Source of the DNA: Malurus cyaneus samueli
Taxonomy: Eukaryota; Chordata; Aves; Passeriformes; Maluridae
NCBI GenBank assembly: GCA_009741485.1
Contig: CM019230.1
Coordinates: 9,478,230 to 9,542,229 of the forward strand
Length of the DNA stretch: 64,000 nucleotides
Direction: 5' to 3'
A program made the position numbers and the translations under genes. Each line of letters begins with the position of its first letter. Position 1 is the stretch's first letter. Shown in pieces: positions 46,401 to 58,204 of the stretch. The notes under the pieces are model-generated. The model was not told where the DNA came from, did no database searches, and worked only from the letters and a program-made list of their open reading frames with translations.

Positions 46401-49400
46401 TCTTGTGATTCTTCCAAAAAGAACAGGAACTTCCAGAAGTCTCCTGAGAATGGTTTAGCTCATGAGGTTTTGAGCTTAAATTGGGGAGTTTGGAGAAAGT
46501 TCAGAGGAAACATCCAAGCTTTTGAGCACTTCATCACATTGAGCCCTTGTAGAATTTCCCATTGCTGCTGTCTGGTTAAACACTGTTCCTCATCTGAGGT
46601 TCAGAAAAGGAGCATTGGTCAGCCCCTTTTCCATCCCATGCTGTTTTCTCTCTGAGTTCTGTTTCCTTTTAGTTGTCTCTGAAGGATATTAACTTGCTGA
46701 CAAATTTCTGTTGGAAGGATATTACAGCTTCTAAACCAAGCCTGGGTCAGCAGTATCACATGCATAAGAGACTCTTTCCCTCTCATATTATACCACTTTA
46801 GAGGAAGATTAGACTTTTAACCCTGAAATAAAGGCAGCTCTCCCTATTGTCTCACCCTCTCTCTTGTTATCACTCCTGATGTCTTTTTTTTTTTCCTCAG
46901 GCCCCATCAGTTAGACATGACATCGATTCTGGCTGCTGGTCTAGTGAGCAATCCATCCTGAGACTTGATCCAGGAACCTAATTAAGTGTGAAATTAAAGG
47001 AACAACTGGCATCAAAAATGGCCAGGGTCCTGCAAAGCAGAAATTTTATAACTCACTAGAAAGCAAGGTGCAGATGAATATTCTCCAAGATGCCAGGAAG
47101 TTGTTGATTGTTATTGCTCAACACCATGATGATGATAGATAGTTATCCAGAAGGTATTGTCAGGAATTAGGTGCTTTGCTGTGGGCTTCCTGCATTTAAG
47201 TGAACACCACTGCTGTCTTTGTGCCTGAATGGATTCACAACCTACCTGTGGCTTTGAATTTCTCACTTCTCTTGTATAAAGCTCTGCAGAGCAAGAATCA
47301 GCCTCAGAAATTGTTGCTGGGCTCAGTTTGAGCTAATCCTCGTTTCACAAAGATGATCCTGTTGTGGTTGGTGAGACTGGCTGATTCCTGTTGGGAAGAC
47401 ACATTTGTCTTTGTGCTGGGACAGTACAAGTTGCAAAAGCCCCAGGTCTCCAGCTCTGCTCACCATAAACTTGCAGCTTTCTTCTTTGTCCTCAAAGGAA
47501 TCTAAACTCAGAGTATCATGTCTCAGGACGATGTAGTGCCTGTCCTGCTGTCTCAGTGCTGGAGCTCCTCGCTGCCCATTTGCTGTTCTTCCAGGCTGAA
47601 CTCCTGGTGGGTTTGCACCAGTAGGGAGGGACTTGAGCAGGGCTGTGGCTGTTCCCATGGGTGTTGAAACCCTAAAGTTACAGGGTGTATCACTACCTTC
47701 AGGGGTTTCTCTAGGGGAGATTTGTTATATGAAAATTCTTTTCAGGGGGTGTTGGCCTGACCTGGCCTTACCTTTCAAATCCACACACTTGGTTTGTTGC
47801 TGAAAACTTTGATGTTTGAGTGTTTATCATGGCAGAAATACAGTTGCTGGGTGCTTTTTTTTTGGTCAGGGAAGCTGAGCAGGGTAGAGAATCCTTTTAC
47901 ACTGCAGGTAATGCTAAACACCCCAGGTGTTAATGCTGTTCCTGCATGAAGTAAACTGAGGTGAGGCAGGCACCCACCAGAGCAGGCTGGGGCTGTGCAC
48001 AGATGTTGGTGGGATGTTGGAAGGGATGCTGCTGTGTTGTATGTGCTGATCTCCACAGGCCTGCCAAACCAGCACCGCTGTAGAACTCCTGTATTCCCTG
48101 TCTGGGCTGCCCAGGAGCTGTGGGATGGAGAGGTCCCAAAGCCCTGTGTGCAGAACCAGCAAATCATTTCTATTCCAATATTTCTATTTCTATTCCAATC
48201 ATCTCCTCCCCACACAGTGCTGCCACTAAAGATCTGATTTCTGCCACATGAGCTGGAGGCTGCTGTCCTCCCTCTTGCAGCTTATTTTGGAACCCAGTGG
48301 TGGGTTCAAGCAGCAGAAGGATGACAAATGTTCCCACCTGGCAGGGAGGCAGTTTGAACCTTTTCAGACCAGAGCGAGCAACTTCATCTTGTCTCAGCAG
48401 CTCCCTCCCGCTGGCCCTGTGACCTCTGGGTTTTGCAGGAAAAATGCTTCCAGAGAGCTGTGCCAATGCTCTCCATCCCCCAATACTGTAATCCCACCTA
48501 ACACTGTAATCCCACCTGCCTCAGAGAAAGGAAAACAGGGTAGTGTACAGTAATCCAATCTTTTTTTTCAGATAATACACTGCTACAAGATGCTACCCAT
48601 TAGAGACACAGGAGAGCATCCATCCTGGGGACCTCTGTTTGCTCTCACCTCACTTTCCTCTTGCTTATCCTCTCCTAATCTCACAAGGTGAGTTTACAGA
48701 TTTGGAGGGGGTGCAGCTGTGGAACAAAGGCATCCAGATGGTTGAATATTGAGCGGGACAGAGCCTGCTGACTGCAGGGACTGGCTGTTTGTCCAGCATG
48801 CAGAGCTGGCAAAGGTCCTCCTTGGGTCAAAACACCTTTCTCCCCTCTTTGCTTGCTGGAGCAGTAAACGCCAATGGGAAACAAACAAGGTGAATGGCTG
48901 AGCCTACCTGTGCTGGGCAGGGGTTTAGTCTTGAACAGAGACCAAGGTTAACATTTTAGTGATGTCCTCAGTATCATGTGGTGAGCAAAATGACAGTAGC
49001 ACAGAATCAGCACATTCCTGTCCATTGTGGGGAAACAATCAGCCTTTCTCTTGTTTCCCTGTGTACTGGGCCTGGAGGAGCTGCAGCTCGAGGTAAACTA
49101 TCACATGTGGGAGAGAGTCACAGCCCTGATGCATCTGCACAGCTTTGCTGTTGAGCCTATGGGGCAAGTGGGGCAAGTGTGACAAGGGGCTCCTGCAGGA
49201 CAGGTCTCTGGGATCCATGTTCAGCATGTGAAAGATGCTGAAGAGTTTTTTTTAAGGTGCAAATTTCCTCGAACAGGCCATACTGTGGATTCAGATTGAG
49301 TTAATGAGAGCAGGCCTGAGCCTCACAGCTGTAGCTTGGGCGTAATTTCCTTTGTGTTGATTGAAATTTTCTGAGGAGTAATAAGGACAGTGAAATCACT

Positions 49401-50057
49401 GGTGCTCTAGTGTTTAGCATCACCTGAGGATCACCTCAGGCACTGATGATAATTGCCTGTGGAGATGACACTGCAGTAAATACTGAGCCTCGATTTAATG
49501 TTGTATTTACGTACAATAAAGGCTGACAAAGCTTTATTTCAGTACATTGCTTTTCTTATAGACTCTCTGGAACCTGCTGTTCTATGTGAACACCTCAGCA
49601 AAGATTTAGTAACTTTACTGTGATGCTGTAGCCATCTAATGTTAGCAAGATTTCGTTAGCTATATATAGTATGCTCCTCTCATTGCAGTGCCCCATCATG
49701 TTTGCTCAGAGATTGCTACTTCAAATTGAAAAGGGGAGTATTCATTTGAAAAGGGATGCATGTATTTGTACTTCTCTGACTCCTTTTAGTTGGAAATATT
49801 CAACGTGTTTTCCTCACCTCCAGTGTGAATTAGCGAAGTATTGTTGTATTAATCTCCTCTGGGCTCAATTTCAGTTTTCTTATTTGCACCAGCTAGGATT
49901 TTACTCCAAATGTGGCTTCCACAGGTCCACAGGATTAATTTGTGGATTAATACATTGTTCTGCATAAGCATACAATAATCCAGCTATAATTGTGCTTTTA
50001 TAGTGACTGTAACAAAAGACATAGTGGTAGTGGACAAATGTAGACTTTCGAATTTGA
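37491..50057. other. Non-genic DNA, repeat-poor
   Basis: About 12.5 kb with no gene and almost no recognisable interspersed repeat. A purine-rich stretch lies at about 40940-41480 and contains a single ctataaaagagg word. A tandem 18-bp duplication is at 48485-48520, and a short CCTGAGG/CCTCAGG inverted repeat at 49423-49440. The longest frame, 146 codons on minus (47775-48215), is overlapped on both strands and has no recognisable domain. Low repeat content may reflect constraint, but that is untested. Confidence 0.5.
48485..48520. repeat. 18-bp tandem duplication
   Basis: The word actgtaatcccacct is repeated at 48485 and 48503, with one or two differences at the end of the unit. It is a minor slippage product. 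Confidence 0.85.
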
Positions 50058-50062
50058 CCTGA

Positions 50063-50862
50063 TGTCTTGGGTTGATTTTATGATAACACTCTATTCCTAT
50101 ATTCCGTCTGCTTGTATGCCCAAAAGGTGCTGTGCCTTTAAATGCGACCTGGAAGAAGGGTCAGGGGAGGCTGGGAAGGCAGCGAGGGCACTTCAAAGCC
50201 GGGGCTGCCGTGGGCACTGGGCCATTGGGAGCTCTGCTGGACGCTGGGAGAACTCACCTTGCTGTGTGCAGGAGAGTTATATTGCTGTTGCTTAGCTAGC
50301 TCAGGTTTGTTAACTTGAGCAAACCCCTCTCCCGGGGCTGCCATCTTTCAGCGGCTCCTGTGATTTTCTTCTGGAGCGGATTGGTGTGGCTTTGGTCCGA
50401 GAACCAGGAGGTGCTGCTTCGTCTCATCCCAGACTCCAGAGAAAGCCAAGCCAGTGAGAGAAAAGCACACCGAGCCCTCTGTTTCATCCACAGTGAGGAG
50501 AGGACTACCACCAGGTTACCACTGTTGCTCAAGCAGCCACGTGGACTTTTCTTTTTCTTTTGTTTCTTTTTTCCCTAGGACAAGAGCTGTGCCATCTTTC
50601 CCTGCACCATGTGCCGAGCGGCTGTGGGGGTGGGGGGGGTGTGGCGGCGAGCATTCCTGGACTTTTAAATATCTAACAGTTACTCATTTTTTTATCTGTG
50701 CCCCGTGGGCACATTGTTTTGTTAATAAGCTATTCTTCTCTTCACGTTCACCCAAACATCTGTTTCATATTGGTGGGAAAAAAATAATCAAACTATTTCA
50801 CTTCAGACGAAACATTTATCCTGTAACGGTTCTCTCTGAAAACATTGTCTCAAACTGAGACA
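50063..50862 (+). mobile_element. Solo LTR, 800 bp, ERVL-like
   Basis: The element begins TGTCTTGG and ends CTGAGACA, which form an imperfect inverted repeat (TGTCTTGG against TGTCTCAG). It is flanked by a perfect 5-bp duplication CCTGA at 50058-50062 and 50863-50867. Five-base duplications are usual for ERVL and some other avian ERV classes, so the class is inferred. The interior is richer in CpG than its surroundings (50.1-50.65 kb) and has a G-rich patch at 50622-50641. There is no internal retroviral sequence. Orientation is set arbitrarily as plus, because no clear TATA and poly(A) pair was found. The GC-rich interior could be mistaken for a promoter or 5' exon. Confidence 0.88.
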
Positions 50863-50867
50863 CCTGA

Positions 50868-53800
50868 ATAGAAGGAAAAGCTTTGCAATGAATATTGGAG
50901 AAAAGATTGTTAAAGACATAGGGGCTTGGAAAGAAAATGGCATCCAGGTTCATTTTAGGTGAATTAGATTGGTCAAATATGACACCTCTGTAAACAGCAC
51001 CATCTTTCCTCTATCTAGAAAAAAAACAGTGATCTTATTTGTGACTGTTAAGTATTTTTTGTTGTGCCACATGGGAAATTATTAGTTTAGTCAGAGAAAA
51101 AAAGGATTAAAGCAAGATTTTAGAAGTTAGTCTACAGGGAGCTACTTAAAGACATGACAGATTTCATTGATAGCAGAGATGTCAGGACTAAATATGTTGA
51201 GGAGTGGAGTCTTGTGAAGCGGGTTTTATGGCTGATTTTATTAAATATTTCTATTAGTGAAGCTGTTGCAGAGAAGAAACACGCTGATGATGGACTTGGG
51301 GAAGACATCAACAGAGGAGGAGCACTGGAGAAGGGGAGCAGCAGAAGTGATTTGATATATAAGGGAAAGGTGATAAATTTATGAATTAAGATCAGATTTT
51401 TTTGCTGTAAATTTGAGCCTCACTGGCTGTCAATGACACACATGAAGGAACTATCTGTGTAAATCAATCACAGATGCCTTCAAAACACTGATATAATCAG
51501 AAATACCATACACAGGCTCTCACCAGCAGCCATCAGAAGCACTGATATCGTGGGGCACAGTGATCTGGAATCCTGGGGTGGTTTTTCTTGCAAGTTTTCA
51601 AAGAAGAAAAAAACTCAGTGGAAGCAGGTCTAGAGAAACCTGGATACTGTGAAAGATTAGGAATAGGGTTATTTAATGTGGATAAATCTTATGTTCTTTC
51701 ATGGCACAGGTTTCCTGGTGTTTTGGCCTTAGCTTTGTGTAAGGTGTGGTCTAGTCTGTAGATACTGGAAATGTCCAACTCTGCATTTTCCCTGCTATTT
51801 TGAGGTGAGTGCCATGTGTATTGCAAATTATATAGGTATCTGATGCTAACAGAGGAATGGAATACATATGCTTTAAATTTTATAACCATCCCCAATGGAA
51901 TTTCTTGCAACTTCTAGTGTAGAATCTGGATGTGGTTATAATGGGAGGTAATTGCACAAGGTATGATGCTGATTTAGCCAGTTTCCATTTCTTGTGTTCA
52001 GTGCACTGACTGATCAGAGAGTGTGGAAAATACAGAAATAAGGAGATAGCAACTAGGAAAAAGCAGTGGACTTGCCTGTGAATTGATAATCCAAGACATG
52101 TGCACCAGAGGAAGAAGCTTGGGAATTGGCAGGGCTGAGAAACCTTTGAACAGATCAGATAGTAGCCTGCAACGAGTTGAGCAACTGATGGGTTTTGTGG
52201 TTAGTTTATTTCTTATTTCAGGGAATACCAGAGATACCCCCATCCTCTTTATGCTCTCCGGGGTGTGTCTGTGTCTGCTGAGAGCACAGCTCAGATTGCC
52301 ATGGGCTGATCTGCTCTTCCAGGCTGGGAGCAGAGGCTGCTCAGTCCCGCAGTGAGTGTCACGGGTGATCCCACTCAGTGTCTCACAAATGTCTCAGCGT
52401 TTCAACCTTCAGCACCTGGAAAGCTGTAGATGGCTTCAATCTTTTTGCGTTATGAAAATAGGGCTTGTAAGTGCACATATAGCAGAAGTAAGGCTTGGGA
52501 GATAGCCTGTTTCTAATTTTTTTTTTCTATATTGACTTTCCTGTGTCAGATTGCTTTCTTTCCTGAGGGGAAGGAGGGTTTGGCTTGTTACATGAAGGTT
52601 TCTTCTCAGTGCTGTAAGATCTGAAAAGGTAGCAGGTTTGCAGAGCTGATACCAGTGTAGTTTTCATAAGCATCACTCTTCTGTTGTAACACCTCTACAT
52701 GCTAACACATGCTTTCCAGATTTGTTTCCACAGAAGAAGTGGAAATCTGGCATCTCCCAGGGGCTTTCAGAAAGATATTTTTGCAAGGGCCACCGAAACT
52801 GTTGGGTTGTTATGTGTGAGAAAATTCCACAAAGATAGCAAGAACTGTCCTTTTTTCACTGTTAACATACCGAGATTTGAATTTTTTGTTAAAAATCCCC
52901 TCTCTCATATCCACTGAACATCATATTTTTGCTACTTTTGTTTCTCCACTGTAAGCCTGAAATTTCTTCATGTAAGTGGATATGGAAACAGCACTCCCTC
53001 TCACTAAAGCTTACTTTATCTGTAGCAAAAATATTTGGATAAGTTTGTTTTTTTCCAACACCCCATTCTAGCAGCATTAACCAAAATGAACAAAACCCTG
53101 TTGTTGTGTGAGGGCTTCCTGTGGAATGACCCTGCTCCAGTCTGGATGTGTTACCACCGAGCAGCACAATGATATGATCTTATAACAACTGAATGTTCAC
53201 TCAGGGTGAGATTTTGTGGCAGGTGATATTTCTCTCACACCAATACAATCTGCAATTATTTCCCTACATCCAGCGTCAATGAAAGGTCTGTCCTACTGAA
53301 GGTCTCTGAATGGTTTGTTTTCACTTTTGGCACTTCAACTTTCACTTGGAGGTGGAAGTTCGCTTGAACCACATCTTGGTGAAATATCACAATTTCATAG
53401 CAGGTTTGGAGAGTGTTTCATAACATTTTTGAAACAGATGTCAAGCTGATCTAAGAGGAGGAATGAGGGCACCTTTAATATGTCACCATACCGTGTCCTA
53501 GAACAAATAAATCTTCTAATTCTGCAAAGGGAGGTCATGGCAAGGAAGGCAACTCCAGCCCTTGTGTAAGCAAGCCAATGACATTGATCTGCCAGGGAAA
53601 CCTAAATAGCTGACGCCCAATCCTGTAGGTATTACCTGGGCAAAAATCCCAGTGATCCCCACTAAACACTTTGCCTGCTTGCCAGTGATGGATCTACTTC
53701 AGGGTTGGGGCTCTGTGTGTTGTGGAGGACACAACCTGTGTGGGATGAGCATTTATGAATGGAAAGGATGTGTTGGTTTTTCTTGTCCTGTGTTCGGTCC

Positions 53801-54262
53801 CATGTTTGACTGTTTCTGTGGCGGTTTGGGGGAACAGGAGGTATCTGTCCTGTGTCAGTGTCTCTGCTCTGATCTGGGCATTTGGGATGATAAACCTGTG
53901 GAGTTACAATAGCCAGCTGCAGTTTTGCAGTATTGAGGCTTTAATTCATGGGTATTTTTGCGTGGCTGATGCTGTGTCTGATTGTAGCAGGGAACAAAGC
54001 AGCAGTGCTCTCTGCTTTCATCTTTTGCTGCTCCTTTTGTTCCATCGCCTAAGGAAGCAAGCTTTATGCAGCTGTGTTTCCACATAAGGTGCAACCTTGA
54101 TGCTTTGGCAGTTCTCTAAAACAGCCTTTGAGCCACGGGCTGATTGCAGTAGGGTTTGAGGGTGGGAGTGAGGTCCCAGAGCCACTGAGCTCGTGACTCT
54201 TTGCTGCAGGTGATGGGGGAGTGGAAAGATGTGACTGCAGGGAGGAAACGAGGAGGATTCTC
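50868..54262. other. Non-genic DNA
   Basis: No gene or repeat recognised; short frames only. Confidence 0.5.
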
Positions 54263-54312
54263 TGTGTGTGTGTGTGTCTGTGTGTGTGTGTGTCTGTGTC
54301 TGTGTGTGTGTT
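54263..54312. repeat. (TG)n microsatellite with C interruptions
   Basis: Runs of TG are interrupted by tctg units at several points. It inflates open frames with alternating C/V residues on the plus strand, which are artefacts. Confidence 0.97.
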
Positions 54313-55067
54313 TTCAGGCTTTAATAAAAGCCAACCCCAGGCTTTGCTGCTTTTGCTCTCAGATGCTGTCTGTGTATGTGAAGCAAAGCTCAGGGGTGCT
54401 GAGGAGGCTGTTCAGGCACCCTGGCAGCAAGATGTGCCCTCCTTTGGGCATCTCTGCTTGGATTTGCAGACTCTGGTATCTTCTCTTCCTGATGAATATT
54501 GCTGGGCATCTCCAAGGTCCCATCATGTGTGCTGCTGACTCTGCTTTCCCCTGTCCACTCTTATACCATGGGCATCCTCAGCCCTGCTCAGCCTGAACAC
54601 CTCAGACCCCTCCACTTTCTGCTGTCTTCATTCTGGGGACATTTTCCCCAACCATGTTGTTTTGCCTGTGAGAGAGAGCAGCATCCCTTCTGCCTGTTTC
54701 CACCTAATGCCTTTCTTTTTTGAACCCTCAAAATACAGTTGTTCAGTCCATGATTAAGATGATAAAACGTCTGGCTGGAATAAGGCAAATACTTCATGGT
54801 TTGAGTGTGAAGCTGCAGCAGTCAGGGTTGCTCAAAGCCCTGGGCTCTGCCACTGTAGAGGATGTGTGGGGGCTTTTCACTCCTGAATGTCAGATTAAAG
54901 CAATTTATCCTAATCCGATTAGTGGCTACTTCAGAGACGGTCTGCTGATGGCAGCTTGGAGGGGCTTAAGGGGCTCAGGAGCTGGTGTTTACCCTTGAGT
55001 GCAGGGTGCTCATCCCCTCAAGGGGGCTGGCTCCGAGAAGCTGATGGCTACTGTGTATCCATGTGTG
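54313..55067. other. Non-genic DNA
   Basis: No gene recognised. Confidence 0.5.
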
Positions 55068-55252
55068 CAGAAGAAGAAGAAGAAACATTATTTATTTATT
55101 ATTATTATTATTATTAATATCATCATCATCATCATAATTAGTAGTAGTAGTACTACTACTATTGCTATTGCTACTCCTATTCCCATTCCTATTACCATTC
55201 CTATTCCTATTCCTATTCCTGTTCCTGTTCCTATTATTACTGATGATGTTCC
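55068..55252. repeat. Compound tri- and hexanucleotide microsatellite
   Basis: Successive blocks are GAA repeats (about 55070-55085), TTA/ATT repeats, ATC repeats, AGT repeats turning into ACT repeats, then ATTGCT and ATTCCT-type hexamers to about 55246. The AGT/ACT turn forms a perfect 20-bp palindrome at 55142-55161. All blocks have periods that are multiples of three, so the phase is kept and long open frames with repetitive residues appear on both strands. They are not evidence of coding. Confidence 0.97.
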
Positions 55253-57616
55253 AAGCACTTGGAGGCACAGTCTGGCTTTCCTGGGCTGCACAGCTTTGTC
55301 TGAGCTCTTGGCTCTGCTTTGGCTGCAGAAAGGAAGCTCAAGGGTTTGTTGTCCTTCAGAGGAGCTGCAGGGGGGTTAAGCCTGAGCAAATGTATTGTTT
55401 CATTTAGATGTCCTCACTTTGGAGACATTATATGTGAATAAGTTAGTTACCCTCAGTTTAACCCTTTTTGAGACCTGCCTTTCTTTTTCAAGAGTCCTTG
55501 GGGATTTGCCTGGCTTTTCCAGGTTGTTCCTTGTGGGGATACTGGGCTGACCAAGATGGGGCTGTGACTTTATCCACTTAGTCCCGCTCTGGAGAGCTGA
55601 TTCCTGGCTTCTGGACCAATTCTGGACCAATTCTGGACCAGCCCAAGTTGGCTGTGGTTCCAGTTGACTGTGGAGCTGCTTTTACTCTGTTGCTCCAGGG
55701 TTGGTCCCAATTACCATCCACGTTTGCTGTGTGATGCCAAATAACAATGTGCATAAAACTTGGCTGATCCCTGCCTGTGGAATGGCTGGTTTAGACAACT
55801 GCTCCTTGGTTCCCCATTTATCTCCCTGCAGGCTGGTAACACTGAATAGGCTGTCAAGAGAAATGCCAGGGTATTCCAGGGCACAAAATGAGATTTCAGC
55901 TTGTGCAAACAAAGCTCTGTCCCGTCTTGCACTGAATTATTATAATAGGAAGATTATAAATGCCGTAACTTATGATATATGTGCAGATTCATTTTTCCTT
56001 GTATTGCTGAATACCTGGGATTCCTTCTTAGAAGCCAATGGGGTAACACAGAGGTAAACCATGAATCAGTTCTGATGTATGATAAATAATATATTATTTT
56101 CTTGCTCCTTCATACCTTCTTGCTCCTCCAGATGTATTTGTACTAATGGATTTAGACATCTGTTGTTGTTTTTTCTTCCCCATAAGTCTTTTATCTAAAA
56201 AAAAACAAACCAGTGAAAGATCTATAATGTATTACCAGTTTCCCACTTTTCTTAACAATGGAACAAATGTTCATTGATTTTCAGAGATGACATCAGATAA
56301 AGGAAACAGAAGCAGAAAGAAGGTGCCAGGAAGTTTAACACAGTTAATTTGGTGACCTTTAGATGTCAGTATAATCAAAGAATAGCACAAAACTCAAGGC
56401 AGGTTTGGGAGCCTTCCTGCTTGGTAAATTTGGCAATATCTTTCCTTGAACTAATTTGCTGGACTCTGGCTCCTGGAAATCCTGTTGCTACTAATTTATG
56501 TGTGTATTCCTTCGGTCCTTTTAAATTTTTTTTGTCAGAGAAGCTTTTGCTGTAGTGATGCTGCCATGAGGGGTGTGTTGCTCTGTTATCACAGATTACT
56601 TTGAAATGTTGAATTGTGTAAGCAAAAATGTACCTGTAAATATTTTTGTGCTTGCCCATCAGGGTAAGTTTCCTATGTTGTTTTGGTGACTGTGTCTTCA
56701 TGGGTTTGAACTTCCAGTCTGGGTAGGTAGTGCTCTTCTCAAGTCGTGAGTGGGTTATTCATGACCCATATGACCTCTACCTATGAATTGTCTCTATTTT
56801 CTTTTACTTGCCTCTGTATTTTAAATGCATTTTTCTATCATGCAGAATTTGCAAGAACCCAGACAATGACCTAGAGGCCATTTCCACAATCTACCCTTTC
56901 CACTGGGTGTCTATCCTGTTGTTTTGAAATACATTTTTAATTGCAGTTTTCCAAGGCAGTATTTGAAGGGATTGACAGGACCCCATTAAGGCAAATTTGG
57001 CCCCTGAATTAGTTTCTAGTAAAAAAATCCAGCACCCTCAACTTCCACAAAACCAAAGATCAACAGAATGTTTCTGTTAAAAGGAAATCCAAAGGGAAAC
57101 AGCTTTTAAATCTATCAAATATATGTTCTTTTTCTTTATTTGCCTGTCAGACTTTGTACGTATATGAAGGCCAAACGGGGAATTGACTTGAAACATATTA
57201 TTACCTAAAATGATATTGACATCAGAAATGCAAAAGCACCAGTGAGAAAAGACGGCTAGAGCTTGAAAATTCTGTTCTGGGCTTGAGCCCAGATTTTGAA
57301 AACCTACTGCTTTCATTTGGGTCAGAAGACTGGGATACAGGACTTATGTGTGAACCTGGACTGGGCCATAAAGAGTGATGAGATTTTGCTGTTTAATAGT
57401 CTCAAGCTGGGCTGCCCAATGTCTGGCTCATGAGCAGCCTGGCCTTCCAGGACAATTCACCTGGCTTGGAGCCCATTCCCAGCCCCTTCTTTTCCTGAGG
57501 GCATCTCAAACGCAGACGAGAAGGAATGGGCTGTGTAAATGATGTTAGCTGCCCTCAGCCACTTCTTAGCTACCTTTTCTATGGGCAGCATCCCTTTTTC
57601 CAGTCACAAAGTTAGA
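55253..57616. other. Non-genic DNA
   Basis: No gene recognised. A short 11-bp tandem repeat (ttctggaccaa) lies at 55609-55640. Confidence 0.5.
55609..55640. repeat. 11-bp tandem repeat, about 2.9 units
   Basis: The unit ttctggaccaa is repeated at 55609, 55620 and 55631 (last copy incomplete). Confidence 0.95.
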
Positions 57617-58204
57617 TCATAGAATCACAAAATAGTTTGGGTTGGAAAGGACTTAGAGGTTGTGCAGTCCAAGCTCCTGCCATGGGCAGGGACACTTTCC
57701 ACTAAACCAAGTTGCTCCAAGTTCTGTCCAACCTGGCCTTGGATGTTTCCAAGCACTGGGCAGCCACACCACTTCTCTGGGCTACCTCTTTCCTAGCCAG
57801 TGTTTCACCACCCTAGGCATAAAAAAATTTTCTTTCTTATGTCTAGTCTAAAATGGCTCTTTTTTTAGTTTAAAAACATGAGCCCTTGTCTTAGGAGGTT
57901 CTGCTAAAAAGCCTGTTCCCTTCTTTCTTATGAGCTTCATTTTTGATGGAAAGGCTGCAATAAAGGTCTTCCCAGAGATTCACTTCTCCACGCAGAAAAA
58001 ACTCTTCTCTCAGCCTCTCTGCAGAGCAGACTGCTCCAGCCCTTGGAGCATCTTCACATCCTCCTCTGGAGCTGCTCCAACAGGTTCACATCTTTCCTGT
58101 GCTGAGGAACCCAAAGCTGGACACAGGATCCAGGTGCAGTCTGACCAGAGCAGAGCAGAGGGGCAAGAATTGCCTTCCTCAACCTGCTGGCCCTGCTGGT
58201 CATG
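57617..58204 (-). mobile_element. CR1 LINE, 588-bp 5'-truncated copy
   Basis: This is the longest CR1 copy here. The plus strand starts with tcatagaatcaca, runs through the whole reversed 3' untranslated region (ggttggaaaggacttag, cctgccatgggcagggacac, ctggccttggatgtttcc), and continues into the last part of ORF2. Read on minus, there is a shifted form of the block around 'LCSALVRxHLxx', followed by stops. The sequence stops being CR1-like after the words ctggccctgctggtcatg. The poly(A)-independent octamer tail is at 57617. The coding part is too decayed for activity. Minus strand, as with all other CR1 copies in the window. Confidence 0.95.

Noticed and set aside
50062..50858. GC-rich frames as first exon of a gene with CpG promoter
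   Set aside because: The stretch is exactly delimited by TG...CA ends and 5-bp duplications, so it is an LTR insertion.
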